Below, in pieces: positions 27,761-35,806 of a DNA stretch of 64,000 bases. Source of the DNA: Qipengyuania soli (GTDB lineage: Bacteria > Pseudomonadota > Alphaproteobacteria > Sphingomonadales > Sphingomonadaceae). The first letter of the stretch is position 1, and the number at the start of each line of letters is the position of its first letter. The notes under the pieces were generated by a model. That model ran no database searches. It was not told the DNA's origin and saw only the letters and a list, made by a program, of their open reading frames with translations. Location of the stretch: contig NZ_CP064654.1 in assembly GCF_015529805.1 (NCBI RefSeq), positions 620,001 through 684,000 of the forward strand, in the 5' to 3' direction. The position numbers and the translations under genes were made by a program.

Positions 27761-28582
27761 ATGGCTGGCAACGTCAATCACGAATACCACATTCTCGAAC
27801 CCGATATCTGGCCGCTGATCGGCTCGATTTCGGCGCTCACATTCACCAGCGGCATGGTGCTGTTCATGCACGACATGCCGAGTGCGAAGATCGTCCTCGG
27901 CCTTGGCATCATGGGCCTTATCGCGACCTTCTTCAGCTGGTTCTCGAACATCGTGAAGGAAGCCCAGCGCGGCGATCACACTCCCGTCGTGCAGCTTCAC
28001 CTGCGCTACGGCATGATCCTGTTCATCGCTTCGGAAGTGATGTTCTTCGTCGGCTGGTTCTGGAGTTTCTTCGACTTCGCACTGTTCCCCTCGACGATTT
28101 CCGAGGTGGTTGGCGGGCAGTTCCCGCCCAAGGCGATCGAAGCGGTCATGGACCCCTTCAGCCTGCCGCTGCTCAACACGCTGATCCTGCTTTGCTCGGG
28201 CACCACGGTCACCTGGGCGCACCACTCGCTGATCCATGGCGACCGTGACGGTCTCAAGAAGGGCCTCTGGCTGACCATCCTGCTGGGCGCGCTGTTCACC
28301 AGCATCCAGGCCTATGAATACGCCCACGCGCCGTTCGGCTTCGGTGGCAACACCTACGGCTCGGCATTCTACATGGCGACCGGTTTCCACGGCTTTCACG
28401 TGCTTGTCGGCACGATCTTCCTGATCGTCTGCCTCGTGCGCACCTACAAGGGCCACTTCACCCCGCGCCAGCACTTCGGCTTCGAAGCGGCTGCGTGGTA
28501 CTGGCACTTCGTCGACGTGGTGTGGCTGTTCCTCTTCGTCGCCGTCTACGTCTGGGGCGGCTGGGGTGCACCCATCCACTGA
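27761..28582 (+). CDS. ctaE: Cytochrome c oxidase subunit III
   Basis: 273 residues with seven membrane segments. HLRYGMILFIASEVMFFVGWFW and the C-terminal YWHFVDVVWLFLFVAVYVWGG are subunit III signatures; the conserved membrane Glu is in SEVMFF. It stabilises proton uptake of the aa3 oxidase. A strong terminator follows at 28610. Confidence 0.96.
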   Translation: MAGNVNHEYHILEPDIWPLIGSISALTFTSGMVLFMHDMPSAKIVLGLGIMGLIATFFSWFSNIVKEAQRGDHTPVVQLHLRYGMILFIASEVMFFVGWFWSFFDFALFPSTISEVVGGQFPPKAIEAVMDPFSLPLLNTLILLCSGTTVTWAHHSLIHGDRDGLKKGLWLTILLGALFTSIQAYEYAHAPFGFGGNTYGSAFYMATGFHGFHVLVGTIFLIVCLVRTYKGHFTPRQHFGFEAAAWYWHFVDVVWLFLFVAVYVWGGWGAPIH

Positions 28583-28609
28583 TGTCCTCGGACATTCGGA
28601 TTACGGCAG

Positions 28610-28647
28610 AGGGCAGCCCGGCTTAGGTCAGGCTGCCCTTCGCTTTT
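28610..28647 (+). terminator. Rho-independent terminator after ctaE
   Basis: GGGCAGCC (28611-28618) pairs perfectly with GGCTGCCC (28631-28638) around a 12-base loop, extended by an A-T pair, followed by TTCGCTTTT. It should end most cox transcripts before SURF1, which then needs read-through or its own start. Confidence 0.75.
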
Positions 28648-28660
28648 AGAAAGCCCTCGC

Positions 28661-29251
28661 ATGACCCGCCGCATTCCCATCATCCCGACTGTAATCGTTG
28701 CCGCCGCCATCGCGACGATGATTGCGCTCGGTTTCTGGCAGCTCGATCGCAAGGGGCAGAAGGAAGCGCTGATCGCACATGCCGAGCGCTCGCTGAGCAT
28801 GTCGTCGGAGGTCGAATATCCGCGCGACGAGCGCGCTCTCGATGGGGTGCTTTACCGCCGTACCCGCGTGACCTGCGCCAGCCTGATAAATGCGACGACA
28901 GTTGCGGGCTCCAGTGCGCGGGGCGAAAGCGGTGTAGCCCATCGTGTGACCTGCTACCTTCCTGACGGCAGGCCCGTGAAGATCGACCTGGGTTTCTCGC
29001 GCGATCCGGCACCGGTTCCTTGGAGCGGCGGTGAGGTCAGCGGAATGATTGCCCCCGGCGGCAGGATCGTCGCGACGGACGAGGTGCCCGGGCTTGAGCT
29101 CCTCGCGTTGCCGGACCCAAGGGACCTGCCGAACAATCATCTCGCTTACGCCGGTCAGTGGTTCTCCTTCGCCCTGACGGCGCTGGTGATCTACGTCCTC
29201 GCGCTGCGCCGCCGCACTCAATCGGGGGGCAGGGAGGCTAAGGGGGAATAA
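28661..29251 (+). CDS. SURF1 family oxidase assembly protein
   Basis: 196 residues, shorter than the usual 220-250. One membrane helix at each end (IPTVIVAAAIATMIALGFWQL and YAGQWFSFALTALVIYVLAL) flanks a periplasmic domain, with the SURF1 motifs GFWQLDRK and NNHLAYAGQWFSFA. It assists haem A insertion into subunit I. The middle domain has C residues (RVTCASL, VTCYLP) not typical of the family. Genes ctaE-SURF1-thrC are a standard alphaproteobacterial order. Confidence 0.88.
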   Translation: MTRRIPIIPTVIVAAAIATMIALGFWQLDRKGQKEALIAHAERSLSMSSEVEYPRDERALDGVLYRRTRVTCASLINATTVAGSSARGESGVAHRVTCYLPDGRPVKIDLGFSRDPAPVPWSGGEVSGMIAPGGRIVATDEVPGLELLALPDPRDLPNNHLAYAGQWFSFALTALVIYVLALRRRTQSGGREAKGE

Positions 29252-29301
29252 AGCCCCCCTTGCTTGCCCGTACACCCGCCGCCCGCTAACCGCATCGCAC
29301 G

Positions 29302-30693
29302 ATGAAATACGTCTCCACCCGCGGCTCTGCGCCATCGCTCGATTTCGCCGGCGTCACGCTGGCTGGCCTCGCCTCGGATGGCGGACTTTATGTGCCAGAG
29401 GAATGGCCACGCTTCACGCAGGACGAGATCACGGCGATGCGCGGCCTGCCCTATGCAGAACTCGCCGCGCGGGTGATGCAGCCCTTTGTCGGCGATTGCC
29501 TGACGCCTGACCGCCTGCTCGAGCTGACGACACAGGCCTATGGCCGCTTCGCGCACAAGGCGGTGACCCCGCTGGTCCAGCTCGACGAGCAGCAATGGCT
29601 GCTGGAGCTGTTCCATGGCCCCACGCTCGCCTTCAAGGACGTGGCGCTGCAGCTCCTCGGCCTGCTCTTCGAGGAATTCCTCGGGCGCGAGGATGGCAAC
29701 CTGACCATTGTTGGCGCGACCAGTGGAGATACCGGCAGCGCAGCCATCGATGCGGTTGCGGGCCTCGACCGGGTCGAGATCTTCATGCTCCACCCCAAGG
29801 GCCGGGTGAGCGACGTCCAGCGTCGCCAGATGACGACGGTGCGCGCGCCCAATGTCCACAACATCGCCATCGACGGCAGCTTTGACGATGCGCAGGCCAT
29901 GGTGAAGCGTATTTTCGCCGATGCCGACGTCACGGCCAAGCATCGCATCGGAGCGGTCAATTCGATCAATTGGGCCCGCCTGATGGCGCAGGTGGTCTAT
30001 TACTTTGCCGCCTCGCTCCAGTTGGGCGGCCCCGAACGCAAGCTCGCCTTCAGCGTGCCGACGGGCAATTTCGGGGACGTCTTCGCCGGCTATGTCGCCG
30101 CGCAGATGGGCCTGCCGATCGAACGCCTTGTGGTTGCCACAAACATCAACGACATCCTCCACCGTGCGTTGTCCCAAGGGGACTATTCGACCGGCACGGT
30201 CACCCCGACCGCCGCGCCGAGCATGGACATCCAGGTGTCCTCCAACTTCGAGCGCCTGCTTTTCGATGTCGGTGGACGAGACGGAGCGGCGCTCGCCGAG
30301 CAGATGCGCGCCTTTGAGGCGAGCAAGGCCATGCGCCTCACCAATGCCCAGCAGCAGGGTGCCTCGGCGCTCTTCACCAGCACGCGTGCCGACGAAGGCG
30401 AGACCGCACAGTCGATGCGCTGGGCCTATGAGCATTGCGGCGAAATCATCGACCCGCACACCGCGATTGGTCTCCACGCCGCCCGCCATGCCGAGCTACC
30501 AGGCGATATTCCCGTGGTGACGCTTGCCACAGCTCACCCGGCCAAATTCAATGATGCCGTCGAACGTGCCACCGGCACGCGCCCGCCGCTGCCTGCCCGT
30601 GTCGGCGACCTCTTCGCGCGCGAGGAGGCTTACGTCGAACTCCCGGGCACTTACGAGGCTGTGCGCGACCACATCCTCGCCAACGCATCCTGA
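29302..30693 (+). CDS. thrC: Threonine synthase
   Basis: 463 residues of the long ThrC type. KYVSTRGSAPSLDFAGVTLAGLASDGGLYVPE opens the fold, FHGPTLAFKDVALQ holds the PLP-binding Lys, and GATSGDTGSAAIDA the phosphate-binding loop. It converts O-phosphohomoserine to threonine. It shares one base with the next gene (TGATG), starting a five-gene run to moaE. Confidence 0.95.
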   Translation: MKYVSTRGSAPSLDFAGVTLAGLASDGGLYVPEEWPRFTQDEITAMRGLPYAELAARVMQPFVGDCLTPDRLLELTTQAYGRFAHKAVTPLVQLDEQQWLLELFHGPTLAFKDVALQLLGLLFEEFLGREDGNLTIVGATSGDTGSAAIDAVAGLDRVEIFMLHPKGRVSDVQRRQMTTVRAPNVHNIAIDGSFDDAQAMVKRIFADADVTAKHRIGAVNSINWARLMAQVVYYFAASLQLGGPERKLAFSVPTGNFGDVFAGYVAAQMGLPIERLVVATNINDILHRALSQGDYSTGTVTPTAAPSMDIQVSSNFERLLFDVGGRDGAALAEQMRAFEASKAMRLTNAQQQGASALFTSTRADEGETAQSMRWAYEHCGEIIDPHTAIGLHAARHAELPGDIPVVTLATAHPAKFNDAVERATGTRPPLPARVGDLFAREEAYVELPGTYEAVRDHILANAS

Positions 30694-31583
30694 TGGCCGA
30701 GCTCGTCCGCAATCCCATGCTGATGGTCGGCGAGGGCTGGGATGCCTATCGCCTGCTCGACAGCGGCAATGGCCGCAAGTTCGAGGCCTACGGGCCCTAC
30801 AGCTTCATCCGTCCCGAACCGCAGGCCATGTGGACTCCTCGGCTTGAGGGTTGGGATGCGCATGGCGAGTTCGTTCCCGGCAGCGATGAGGACGGCGGCG
30901 GGCGCTGGCAATACTTCAAGGACGTTCCGGGCGCGGGCTGGGAACTTGGCTGGGGCGACGAAGTGCGTTTCAACGCTCAGTGCACGCCCTTCCGCCATCT
31001 TGGCTTCTTCCCCGACATGGCCCCGGTGTGGAGCTGGATGGGCGAACAGCTTGCCGGCAGGGACGATGCCGAGACGATGAACCTGTTCGGCTATACCGGC
31101 GTCGGTTCGCTCGCCCTGTCGAAATATGGCCGCGTCACCCATGTTGATGCGAGCAAGAAGTCGGTCGCACAGGCGCGCGAGAATGCCGCGCTTTCGGGCA
31201 TGGAGGACCGCCCGGTCCGCTGGCTGGTTGAGGACGCGATGAAATACACCGCGCGCGAGGTGCGGCGCGGACGGCGTTACGATGGCATCATCCTCGATCC
31301 GCCCAAGTTCGGGCGTGGTCCCGATGGCGAGGTTTGGCGGCTGGAGGAAGGGCTGCCCGGTCTCATCGCCGATTGCCGCCAGCTGCTCGATGCCGACAGC
31401 AGCTTCCTGTTCCTCACCGTCTATGCGGTGCGCATGAGCAGCCTCGCGCTTGGCGGATTGCTCGACGAGGTGTTCTCAGGCCTCCCTGGCAAGATCGAGC
31501 ACGGCGATCTTGCAGTGCAGGAAGAGGATTCGGATCGCCTGCTCCCCACCGCAATCTTCGCGCGCTGGTCCAATCCGCGCTAG
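30693..31583 (+). CDS. Class I SAM-dependent RNA methyltransferase
   Basis: 296 residues. MNLFGYTGVGSLALSKYG is the SAM-binding motif I, VTHVDASKKSVAQARENA motif II, and IILDPPKFGRG the catalytic DPPKF of 23S rRNA m5C/m2G methyltransferases related to RlmI/RlmK. The N-terminal PUA domain of RlmI is absent. The exact target base is not determinable. Confidence 0.88.
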   Translation: MAELVRNPMLMVGEGWDAYRLLDSGNGRKFEAYGPYSFIRPEPQAMWTPRLEGWDAHGEFVPGSDEDGGGRWQYFKDVPGAGWELGWGDEVRFNAQCTPFRHLGFFPDMAPVWSWMGEQLAGRDDAETMNLFGYTGVGSLALSKYGRVTHVDASKKSVAQARENAALSGMEDRPVRWLVEDAMKYTAREVRRGRRYDGIILDPPKFGRGPDGEVWRLEEGLPGLIADCRQLLDADSSFLFLTVYAVRMSSLALGGLLDEVFSGLPGKIEHGDLAVQEEDSDRLLPTAIFARWSNPR

Positions 31584-31592
31584 GGGCAGGCC

Positions 31593-31964
31593 ATGACCGA
31601 TTCGCTGATCCTCGAGGTGGCCGATTTCGAGCACGACGTGCTCACCGGCATCTATTCCGAAGAGACCGGGCGCCCGCAGCCGCTGCGCTTCACCATCCAG
31701 GCGCGGATGAAGCCGCTGGCGAAGTACGAGGCCGAGACCTCGCTCGATGCGAGCAAGAACTACATGGATCTGAAGTTCGCGGCCTCCGAAGCTTTGCCCG
31801 AAGGCGTCCATTTCAAGCTGATCGAGGCAGTTGCCGACCACGTCTGCGAAACCCTGTTCCTGCAGGACAGCCGCGTCGAGGCGGTCACCGTTAAGATCGT
31901 CAAGCTCGCCATCGCCGAGGCGCACGAGAAGATCGGCATCACCCTCCACCGCGAGCGCCGGTGA
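31593..31964 (+). CDS. folB: Dihydroneopterin aldolase
   Basis: 123 residues, the size of FolB. The tunnelling fold is suggested by LEVADFEHDVLTGIYSEE, LDASKNYMDLKFAASE and LIEAVADHVCETLF, the last containing the conserved Glu that binds the pterin. It acts in tetrahydrofolate synthesis. The motif IGIYPEE-like start is divergent, so the call rests on overall pattern. Its stop overlaps the next gene (ATGA). Confidence 0.82.
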   Translation: MTDSLILEVADFEHDVLTGIYSEETGRPQPLRFTIQARMKPLAKYEAETSLDASKNYMDLKFAASEALPEGVHFKLIEAVADHVCETLFLQDSRVEAVTVKIVKLAIAEAHEKIGITLHRERR

Positions 31965-32263
31965 TGAAGCGAATTGCGGTCGACGGCCTGCCGGACGATC
32001 CGCTCGCCGCAGCCGGCGTGTTCCACCAGCACTGGCTGGCCCATGTCGAGGACTTCCTCGGCAAGGGCGAGGACGTGATGATTGTTGTGCCTTCCGCCGA
32101 CCATACGCATAGCGAATGGCGGCTGGCCATCGTTGCCGGGCTCGCGCGCAAGCACACGCCGCGCCGGGTCAACATGGTCGCGGGCGAGGGCGAAGCGGTC
32201 GACGCGACCGAAACCTATCTTGCAGCGGCGCCCGGTATCACCGGCCAGTACCTGGAGACCTGA
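31961..32263 (+). CDS. Small Rossmann-like protein of unknown function
   Basis: 100 residues. The pattern IAVDGLPDDPLAAAGVFHQHW, VMIVVPSADHTHSEWRLAIVAGLARKH and RVNMVAGEGEAVDATETYL suggests alternating strands and helices of a half Rossmann fold. I recognise no catalytic motif. Overlap with folB (ATGA) and 3 bases to moaD tie it to pterin/molybdopterin genes. Two adjacent ATGs (31961, 31964) are both possible starts. Confidence 0.75.
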   Translation: MMKRIAVDGLPDDPLAAAGVFHQHWLAHVEDFLGKGEDVMIVVPSADHTHSEWRLAIVAGLARKHTPRRVNMVAGEGEAVDATETYLAAAPGITGQYLET

Positions 32264-32266
32264 GCG

Positions 32267-32506
32267 ATGGTCCGGATCCTCTTCCTCGGTCCCCTGCGCG
32301 ACCTTGCCGGAGTGCAGGAGCGCGAGGTCACGGGGCCGCTAAGCTGGAACACACTGCTCGAAGTCGTCGGACCCGAGGTTGCCGAACAGCTCAGGCTGGA
32401 CCGCGTAAACGTCGCCTGCGCCGGACGGGTGCTGGCCGACAAGACTGCGCTGCGTGCCAACGATGGAGACGAGATCGCGCTGCTCCCGCCGGTAAGCGGT
32501 GGCTAG
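32267..32506 (+). CDS. moaD: Molybdopterin synthase sulfur-carrier subunit MoaD
   Basis: 79 residues with a beta-grasp fold ending LLPPVSGG; the terminal Gly-Gly is where thiocarboxylate forms. VRILFLGPLRDLAGVQE is the usual N-terminus. It feeds sulfur to MoaE in molybdopterin synthesis. It overlaps moaE by 8 bases. Confidence 0.92.
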   Translation: MVRILFLGPLRDLAGVQEREVTGPLSWNTLLEVVGPEVAEQLRLDRVNVACAGRVLADKTALRANDGDEIALLPPVSGG

Positions 32507-32966
32507 GCTGACACTCTCGACCCCGCTCGACGTGCGCCTGCTCGACAGGGGGCTGAGCGTCGGTGAGGCGCTGGCGGCCTTCAATGCCGCACACGAGGCG
32601 GCCGGCGGGGTCGTTTCCTTCCTCGGCAAGGTCCGTCCCGATGGCGACGTACTGGCACTGGAACTTTCGCACTACGAACCGCTGACGCTGCCGGGCATGG
32701 AAGGATTGGCCGAAGAGGCCCGCACCCGGTTCTCGCTCGACGGGGCACTCGTCTGGCACCGGGTCGGCGTCATGACGCCGGGCGAGGCGATCGTCCTTGT
32801 GGCCACCGCAGCGCGCCATCGCCGCGATGCCTTCGATGCCGCGCAATACCTGATGGACCACCTCAAGAGCGCGGCGTGGCTGTGGAAGCGCGAGAAGCGC
32901 GCGGACGGCTGGCACTGGATCGAACCGCGCGACATCGACCATACGGATCTTGCCCGCTGGAACTAA
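32499..32966 (+). CDS. moaE: Molybdopterin synthase catalytic subunit MoaE
   Basis: 155 residues starting with GTG at 32499 inside the moaD end, as is common. GGVVSFLGKVRPDGDVLALELSHYEP, VWHRVGVMTPGEAIVLVATAARHR and KSAAWLWKREKRADG carry the conserved Arg and Lys residues of the active site. No moaA, moaB, moaC or mogA lies in the window. Confidence 0.93.
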   Translation: MARLTLSTPLDVRLLDRGLSVGEALAAFNAAHEAAGGVVSFLGKVRPDGDVLALELSHYEPLTLPGMEGLAEEARTRFSLDGALVWHRVGVMTPGEAIVLVATAARHRRDAFDAAQYLMDHLKSAAWLWKREKRADGWHWIEPRDIDHTDLARWN

Positions 32967-32976
32967 CGCCAGGGTG

Positions 32977-32990
32977 TTGATCCATATCAA
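32977..32990 (+). promoter_or_regulatory. FNR/FixK-type binding site
   Basis: TTGATCCATATCAA is a perfect TTGAT-N4-ATCAA palindrome, the consensus for FNR, Anr and FixK oxygen-responsive regulators. Its centre is about 62 bases before the ATG at 33046. If it activates from the class II position (-41.5), transcription would start near 33025, leaving a 20-base leader, which fits. The poor -10 region also fits an activator-dependent promoter. Confidence 0.75.
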
Positions 32991-33045
32991 GGAACCCGCT
33001 TCCGATTCGCCGCAACTTGCTCCTCAACAGCAAGGAGCAGCGTAA

Positions 33046-33477
33046 ATGTCGAAGAACCTCCCCCGTGATCTCGTCGCCGGCCAGGCAAATGTCCGCGACC
33101 ATGCCGTTACCCCGACCATCGTGGATCGCAGCTTCGAGCTCCCGAAAGGGTTCTACATGGCGACCGTCGGGCTTTATCTCGGCTTCCTGGCGGTCATGGC
33201 TATCGGCGTGCCTTCGGGCGGGCTGATCCTGCCGATGGTCCTCTTCGCTGTTTCGATCATTGCGGGTTTCGCCCTGCCGGTCGTCTGGTCGCGTCTTGCG
33301 CCGGAAGAGACGCAGAAGAAGCCCAAGAGCTGGGGGGCACTCAAGCTCCATGGCATTATGACCCATACCGGCCGCGTGGCAGCGAAGGATGCCGCGGTGC
33401 AGGTCCTGATCCTTCCCGTACTGGTATTCTGTTGGGGCATCGTGGCCGTCACGATCGTGGGGAGCGTTGCCGGCTAA
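33046..33477 (+). CDS. Unknown inner-membrane protein under an FNR-type site
   Basis: 143 residues, preceded by CAAGGAGCAG as ribosome site. There is a soluble N-terminus (MSKNLPRDLVAGQANVRDH), two close helices (GFYMATVGLYLGFLAVMAIG and ILPMVLFAVSIIAGFALPVVW), a basic loop (PEETQKKPKSWGALKLHGIM) and a C-terminal helix. I recognise no family. The oxygen-regulator box upstream and the nearby oxidase cluster suggest a role at low oxygen, which is inference. Confidence 0.75.
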   Translation: MSKNLPRDLVAGQANVRDHAVTPTIVDRSFELPKGFYMATVGLYLGFLAVMAIGVPSGGLILPMVLFAVSIIAGFALPVVWSRLAPEETQKKPKSWGALKLHGIMTHTGRVAAKDAAVQVLILPVLVFCWGIVAVTIVGSVAG

Positions 33478-33501
33478 GGTAATCCCGGTATCCAGTACAC
33501 C

Positions 33502-33537
33502 TCGCGGGGCCGGGCGACCGGTCCCGCGATTTTCTTT
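33502..33537 (+). terminator. Intrinsic terminator between convergent genes
   Basis: TCGCGGGGCCGG (33502-33513) pairs over 12 bases (one G-U) with CCGGTCCCGCGA (33518-33529) around a GCGA tetraloop, followed by TTTTCTTT. It ends the FNR-box gene and lies just before the stop of the convergent lipoprotein gene at 33544. Confidence 0.85.
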
Positions 33538-33543
33538 CCGGGA

Positions 33544-34062
33544 TCAGCGAACGCGCGAACGCAGCCGCTCGAGGACCGAGTCTTCTTCGCTGATGAGGTC
33601 GATGACCTGCCCGCGCGCCACATCGATGGCCGAGGCGTCCTCTGCCTGGATCGAGGCGGCGGCATGGATGATGTCGAGTTCGCCGAGGGCAATCGCGGCA
33701 ATGCTGCGCGCCGAATCGAGGTCAGCCAGCGCCACTTGCGCGGCGGCCCAGCTGTCGCTCCCGATGTCTGCGCCGGCAGCAGCGCCCACCAGCTTTTCGG
33801 CTCCGGGCTGCGCAGCGGCGAAGGTGGCATGGGCCTCGCGTGCCTGTGCCACCAGCGCTGCAAGGCGCGCATCCAGACCACCGCTCAGGTCGACTTCTAC
33901 GGGAGGGACATCGAGCTGCTGCGAAGGAGCAGGTTCGAAGTTGCCCTCGACCCGCTCGACATCGCGAATGGCGAGCGAGGGATAGCCGTCGGTGCCGGTG
34001 CCGGCACATCCGGAAAGGGCAAGGGCGAGGAGAGCAGGGCGAATGAACTTGCGGTCGGTCAT
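33544..34062 (-). CDS. Putative lipoprotein of unknown function
   Basis: 172 residues from the ATG at 34062; a longer frame to 34119 adds a non-signal extension. The signal ends with the lipobox LSGC (Cys19), so it should be lipid-anchored. The mature part is Ala/Asp/Glu-rich and mostly helical (RLAALVAQAREAHATFAAAQ, SARSIAAIALGELDIIHAAAS), perhaps coiled coil. No family recognised. Confidence 0.75.
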   Translation of the reverse strand: MTDRKFIRPALLALALSGCAGTGTDGYPSLAIRDVERVEGNFEPAPSQQLDVPPVEVDLSGGLDARLAALVAQAREAHATFAAAQPGAEKLVGAAAGADIGSDSWAAAQVALADLDSARSIAAIALGELDIIHAAASIQAEDASAIDVARGQVIDLISEEDSVLERLRSRVR

Positions 34063-34127
34063 CGCCGCCTCCATATCACGCGTGACGCGGCGCGCCAGCG
34101 GACATGCAAAAATCCGCATCCGGGCCG

Positions 34128-34156
34128 TTGACTTGCAACCACCTTTCGCCTAACGG
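34128..34156 (+). promoter_or_regulatory. Candidate promoter of rplU-rpmA
   Basis: TTGACT (34128-34133) and TAACGG (34151-34156) are 17 bases apart, about 95 bases before rplU. The -35 is strong and the -10 weak. The 132-base gap also contains a GCCGCC/GGCGGC stem in the leader. I see no recognised L21-binding leader structure. Confidence 0.4.
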
Positions 34157-34251
34157 CACGCTTCTTTCCGGGGCCGCCATCCGGCGGCTCGACGGGTGCG
34201 CCGTATATTCGCAAGAGTACGGCAAAGCTAATTGATTGAGAGATAACCACC

Positions 34252-34728
34252 ATGTTCGCAGTAGTGCGCACGGGCGGCAAGCAGTACCGGGTTGCCGCCG
34301 GAGACAAGATCGCGGTTGAAAAGCTCGCTGGCGAAGCCGGCGACACCATTACGCTGGGCGACGTCCTGCTGGCCGGCGATGGCGACAAGCTCGCCGATGC
34401 CGCCAAGACCGTCGTTTCGGCCGAGATCATCGCGCAGGCGAAGAGCGAAAAGGTCGTCGTTTTCAAGAAGCGTCGCCGTCACAACTATCGTCGCAAGAAC
34501 GGCCACCGCCAGCAGATGACCCTGCTGCGCATCGTCGCCGTGGGCGATTCGAAGGCCGAGAAGAAGGCTGCTCCGAAGAAGGAAGCCGCTCCGAAGGCCG
34601 ACGCTGCGGAAGCAAAGGCTCCGGCCAAGAAGGCCGCGCCGAAGAAGGAAGCTGCCGAGAAGGCCGCTCCCGCCAAGAAGGCTGCGCCCAAGAAGGCTGC
34701 TGCCAAGAAGACCGAAGCCAAGAAGTAA
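34252..34728 (+). CDS. rplU: 50S ribosomal protein L21 with long basic tail
   Basis: 158 residues, against about 100-105 in most bacteria. The first 100 are normal L21 ([42 protein letters not shown]). Residues about 103-158 are a Lys/Ala/Pro-rich repeat ([20 protein letters not shown] and so on) like histone H1 tails. Such extensions occur in Sphingomonadales. Followed after 12 bases by rpmA. Confidence 0.96.
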   Translation: MFAVVRTGGKQYRVAAGDKIAVEKLAGEAGDTITLGDVLLAGDGDKLADAAKTVVSAEIIAQAKSEKVVVFKKRRRHNYRRKNGHRQQMTLLRIVAVGDSKAEKKAAPKKEAAPKADAAEAKAPAKKAAPKKEAAEKAAPAKKAAPKKAAAKKTEAKK

Positions 34729-34740
34729 GGAGCGCGAACC

Positions 34741-35010
34741 ATGGCACATAAAAAAGCAGGCGGTTCATCGCGCAACGGTCGTGACTCGGCCGGTCGTCGC
34801 CTTGGTGTGAAGAAGTTCGGCAGCCAGGACGTGGTCGCCGGCAACATTATCGTGCGCCAGCGTGGCACCAAGTTCTACCCGGGCAGCAATGTCGGCATGG
34901 GCAAGGACCACACCCTTTTCGCGCTTACCGACGGTATCGTGCGATTCCACAAGGGCAAGCTCGGTCGCAAGTTCGTGTCGGTAGACATGATGGCAGAAGC
35001 CGCCGAATAA
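34741..35010 (+). CDS. rpmA: 50S ribosomal protein L27
   Basis: 89 residues, standard length. [20 protein letters not shown] is the conserved N-terminus that reaches the peptidyl transferase centre, then [20 protein letters not shown]. No Firmicutes-type cleavable extension. It is followed by a terminator at 35079. Confidence 0.97.
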   Translation: MAHKKAGGSSRNGRDSAGRRLGVKKFGSQDVVAGNIIVRQRGTKFYPGSNVGMGKDHTLFALTDGIVRFHKGKLGRKFVSVDMMAEAAE

Positions 35011-35078
35011 ATCGGACGCTCCGATAAAGGGATCGTCCAGACAGGACGGTCCCAGCCGGGATAACCACCGGCAGCTGA

Positions 35079-35119
35079 AGAGGGAGATGGGACCGACCCG
35101 TCTCCCTCTTGTCGTTTCT
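35079..35119 (+). terminator. Intrinsic terminator after rpmA
   Basis: AGAGGGAGA (35079-35087) pairs with TCTCCCTCT (35101-35109), and an inner GGG/CCC closes an ACCGA loop. A T-rich stretch (TGTCGTTTCT) follows. It would end the rplU-rpmA transcript. Confidence 0.75.
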
Positions 35120-35213
35120 CCCTCTCAGACTGGCGAAATTTCCTTTCGCCGCCACGCAACTGTCACGCGTCCGGCCTAGGAGCCCGGAGCGTGGTCCAAA
35201 GGGGAGAATACCG

Positions 35214-35747
35214 ATGTTCCATGTAACGGAGAGGCTGCTGTTGCGGCCTGCCTGGCCCGAAGACTGGAAGGGCGTGCTCGAAGCGATTGCCGACGAGGGT
35301 ATCGTCCGCAACCTCGCGCGCGCGCCGTGGCCCTATGACGAGGCCGCCGCCAGGTTCTTCGTCGAACTCCCCCAGGACGAACGCCTTCCCCATTTCCTCG
35401 TGGTCGAATCAGGCAGTGGCCGGATCATCGGCTCGGCCGGCTTGGGCGAACACGATGGCCAGCCCGAGGTCGGTTACTGGTTCGCCCGTGACGCATGGGG
35501 CAGGGGCTATGCGGCCGAAGCTGCCCGCGGGGTGGTGGAAGTGGCCAAGCTGCTCGGTCACCGCAGGCTGGTTGCCGGGCACTTCGTCGACAACCCGGCA
35601 TCGGGCAGGGTGCTGCGCAAGGCCGGTTTCGTGCCCACGGGCTGCATCGGCAAGCGCCACAGCCTCGCGCGCGGCGAACAGGTTGCGTCGATCGAGTATG
35701 TGCTCGACCTCGACGAGGCCGACATGCTCCCGCCAATGGCCGCCTGA
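35214..35747 (+). CDS. GNAT family N-acetyltransferase
   Basis: 177 residues from the ATG at 35214, which has GGGGAGAA upstream; the longer open frame before it is not coding-like. MFHVTERLLLRPAWPEDW is the RimJ/RimL-type start, and VGYWFARDAWGRGYAAEAARGVVE is the acetyl-CoA loop. It probably acetylates a protein N-terminus or small amine; target unknown. Confidence 0.9.
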   Translation: MFHVTERLLLRPAWPEDWKGVLEAIADEGIVRNLARAPWPYDEAAARFFVELPQDERLPHFLVVESGSGRIIGSAGLGEHDGQPEVGYWFARDAWGRGYAAEAARGVVEVAKLLGHRRLVAGHFVDNPASGRVLRKAGFVPTGCIGKRHSLARGEQVASIEYVLDLDEADMLPPMAA

Positions 35748-35755
35748 CCAAATAG

Positions 35756-35786
35756 AAAGGCCCCGCGATCGCTCGCGGGGCCTTTT
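35756..35786. terminator. Bidirectional intrinsic terminator
   Basis: A perfect 13-base stem: AAAGGCCCCGCGA (35756-35768) with TCGCGGGGCCTTT (35773-35785) around TCGC, with T runs in both directions. It separates the convergent GNAT and metal-dependent hydrolase genes and can serve both. Confidence 0.9.
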
Positions 35787-35806
35787 CACATTCGAAGACC
35801 CGAGGC

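Noticed and set aside
28583..28627. 14-codon frame right after ctaE
   Set aside because: It runs into the left arm and loop of the terminator at 28610-28647 and has no coding features.
34558..34728. Tandem DNA repeat in the rplU 3' part
   Set aside because: The repetition reflects Lys/Ala codons of the protein tail rather than exact DNA repeats.
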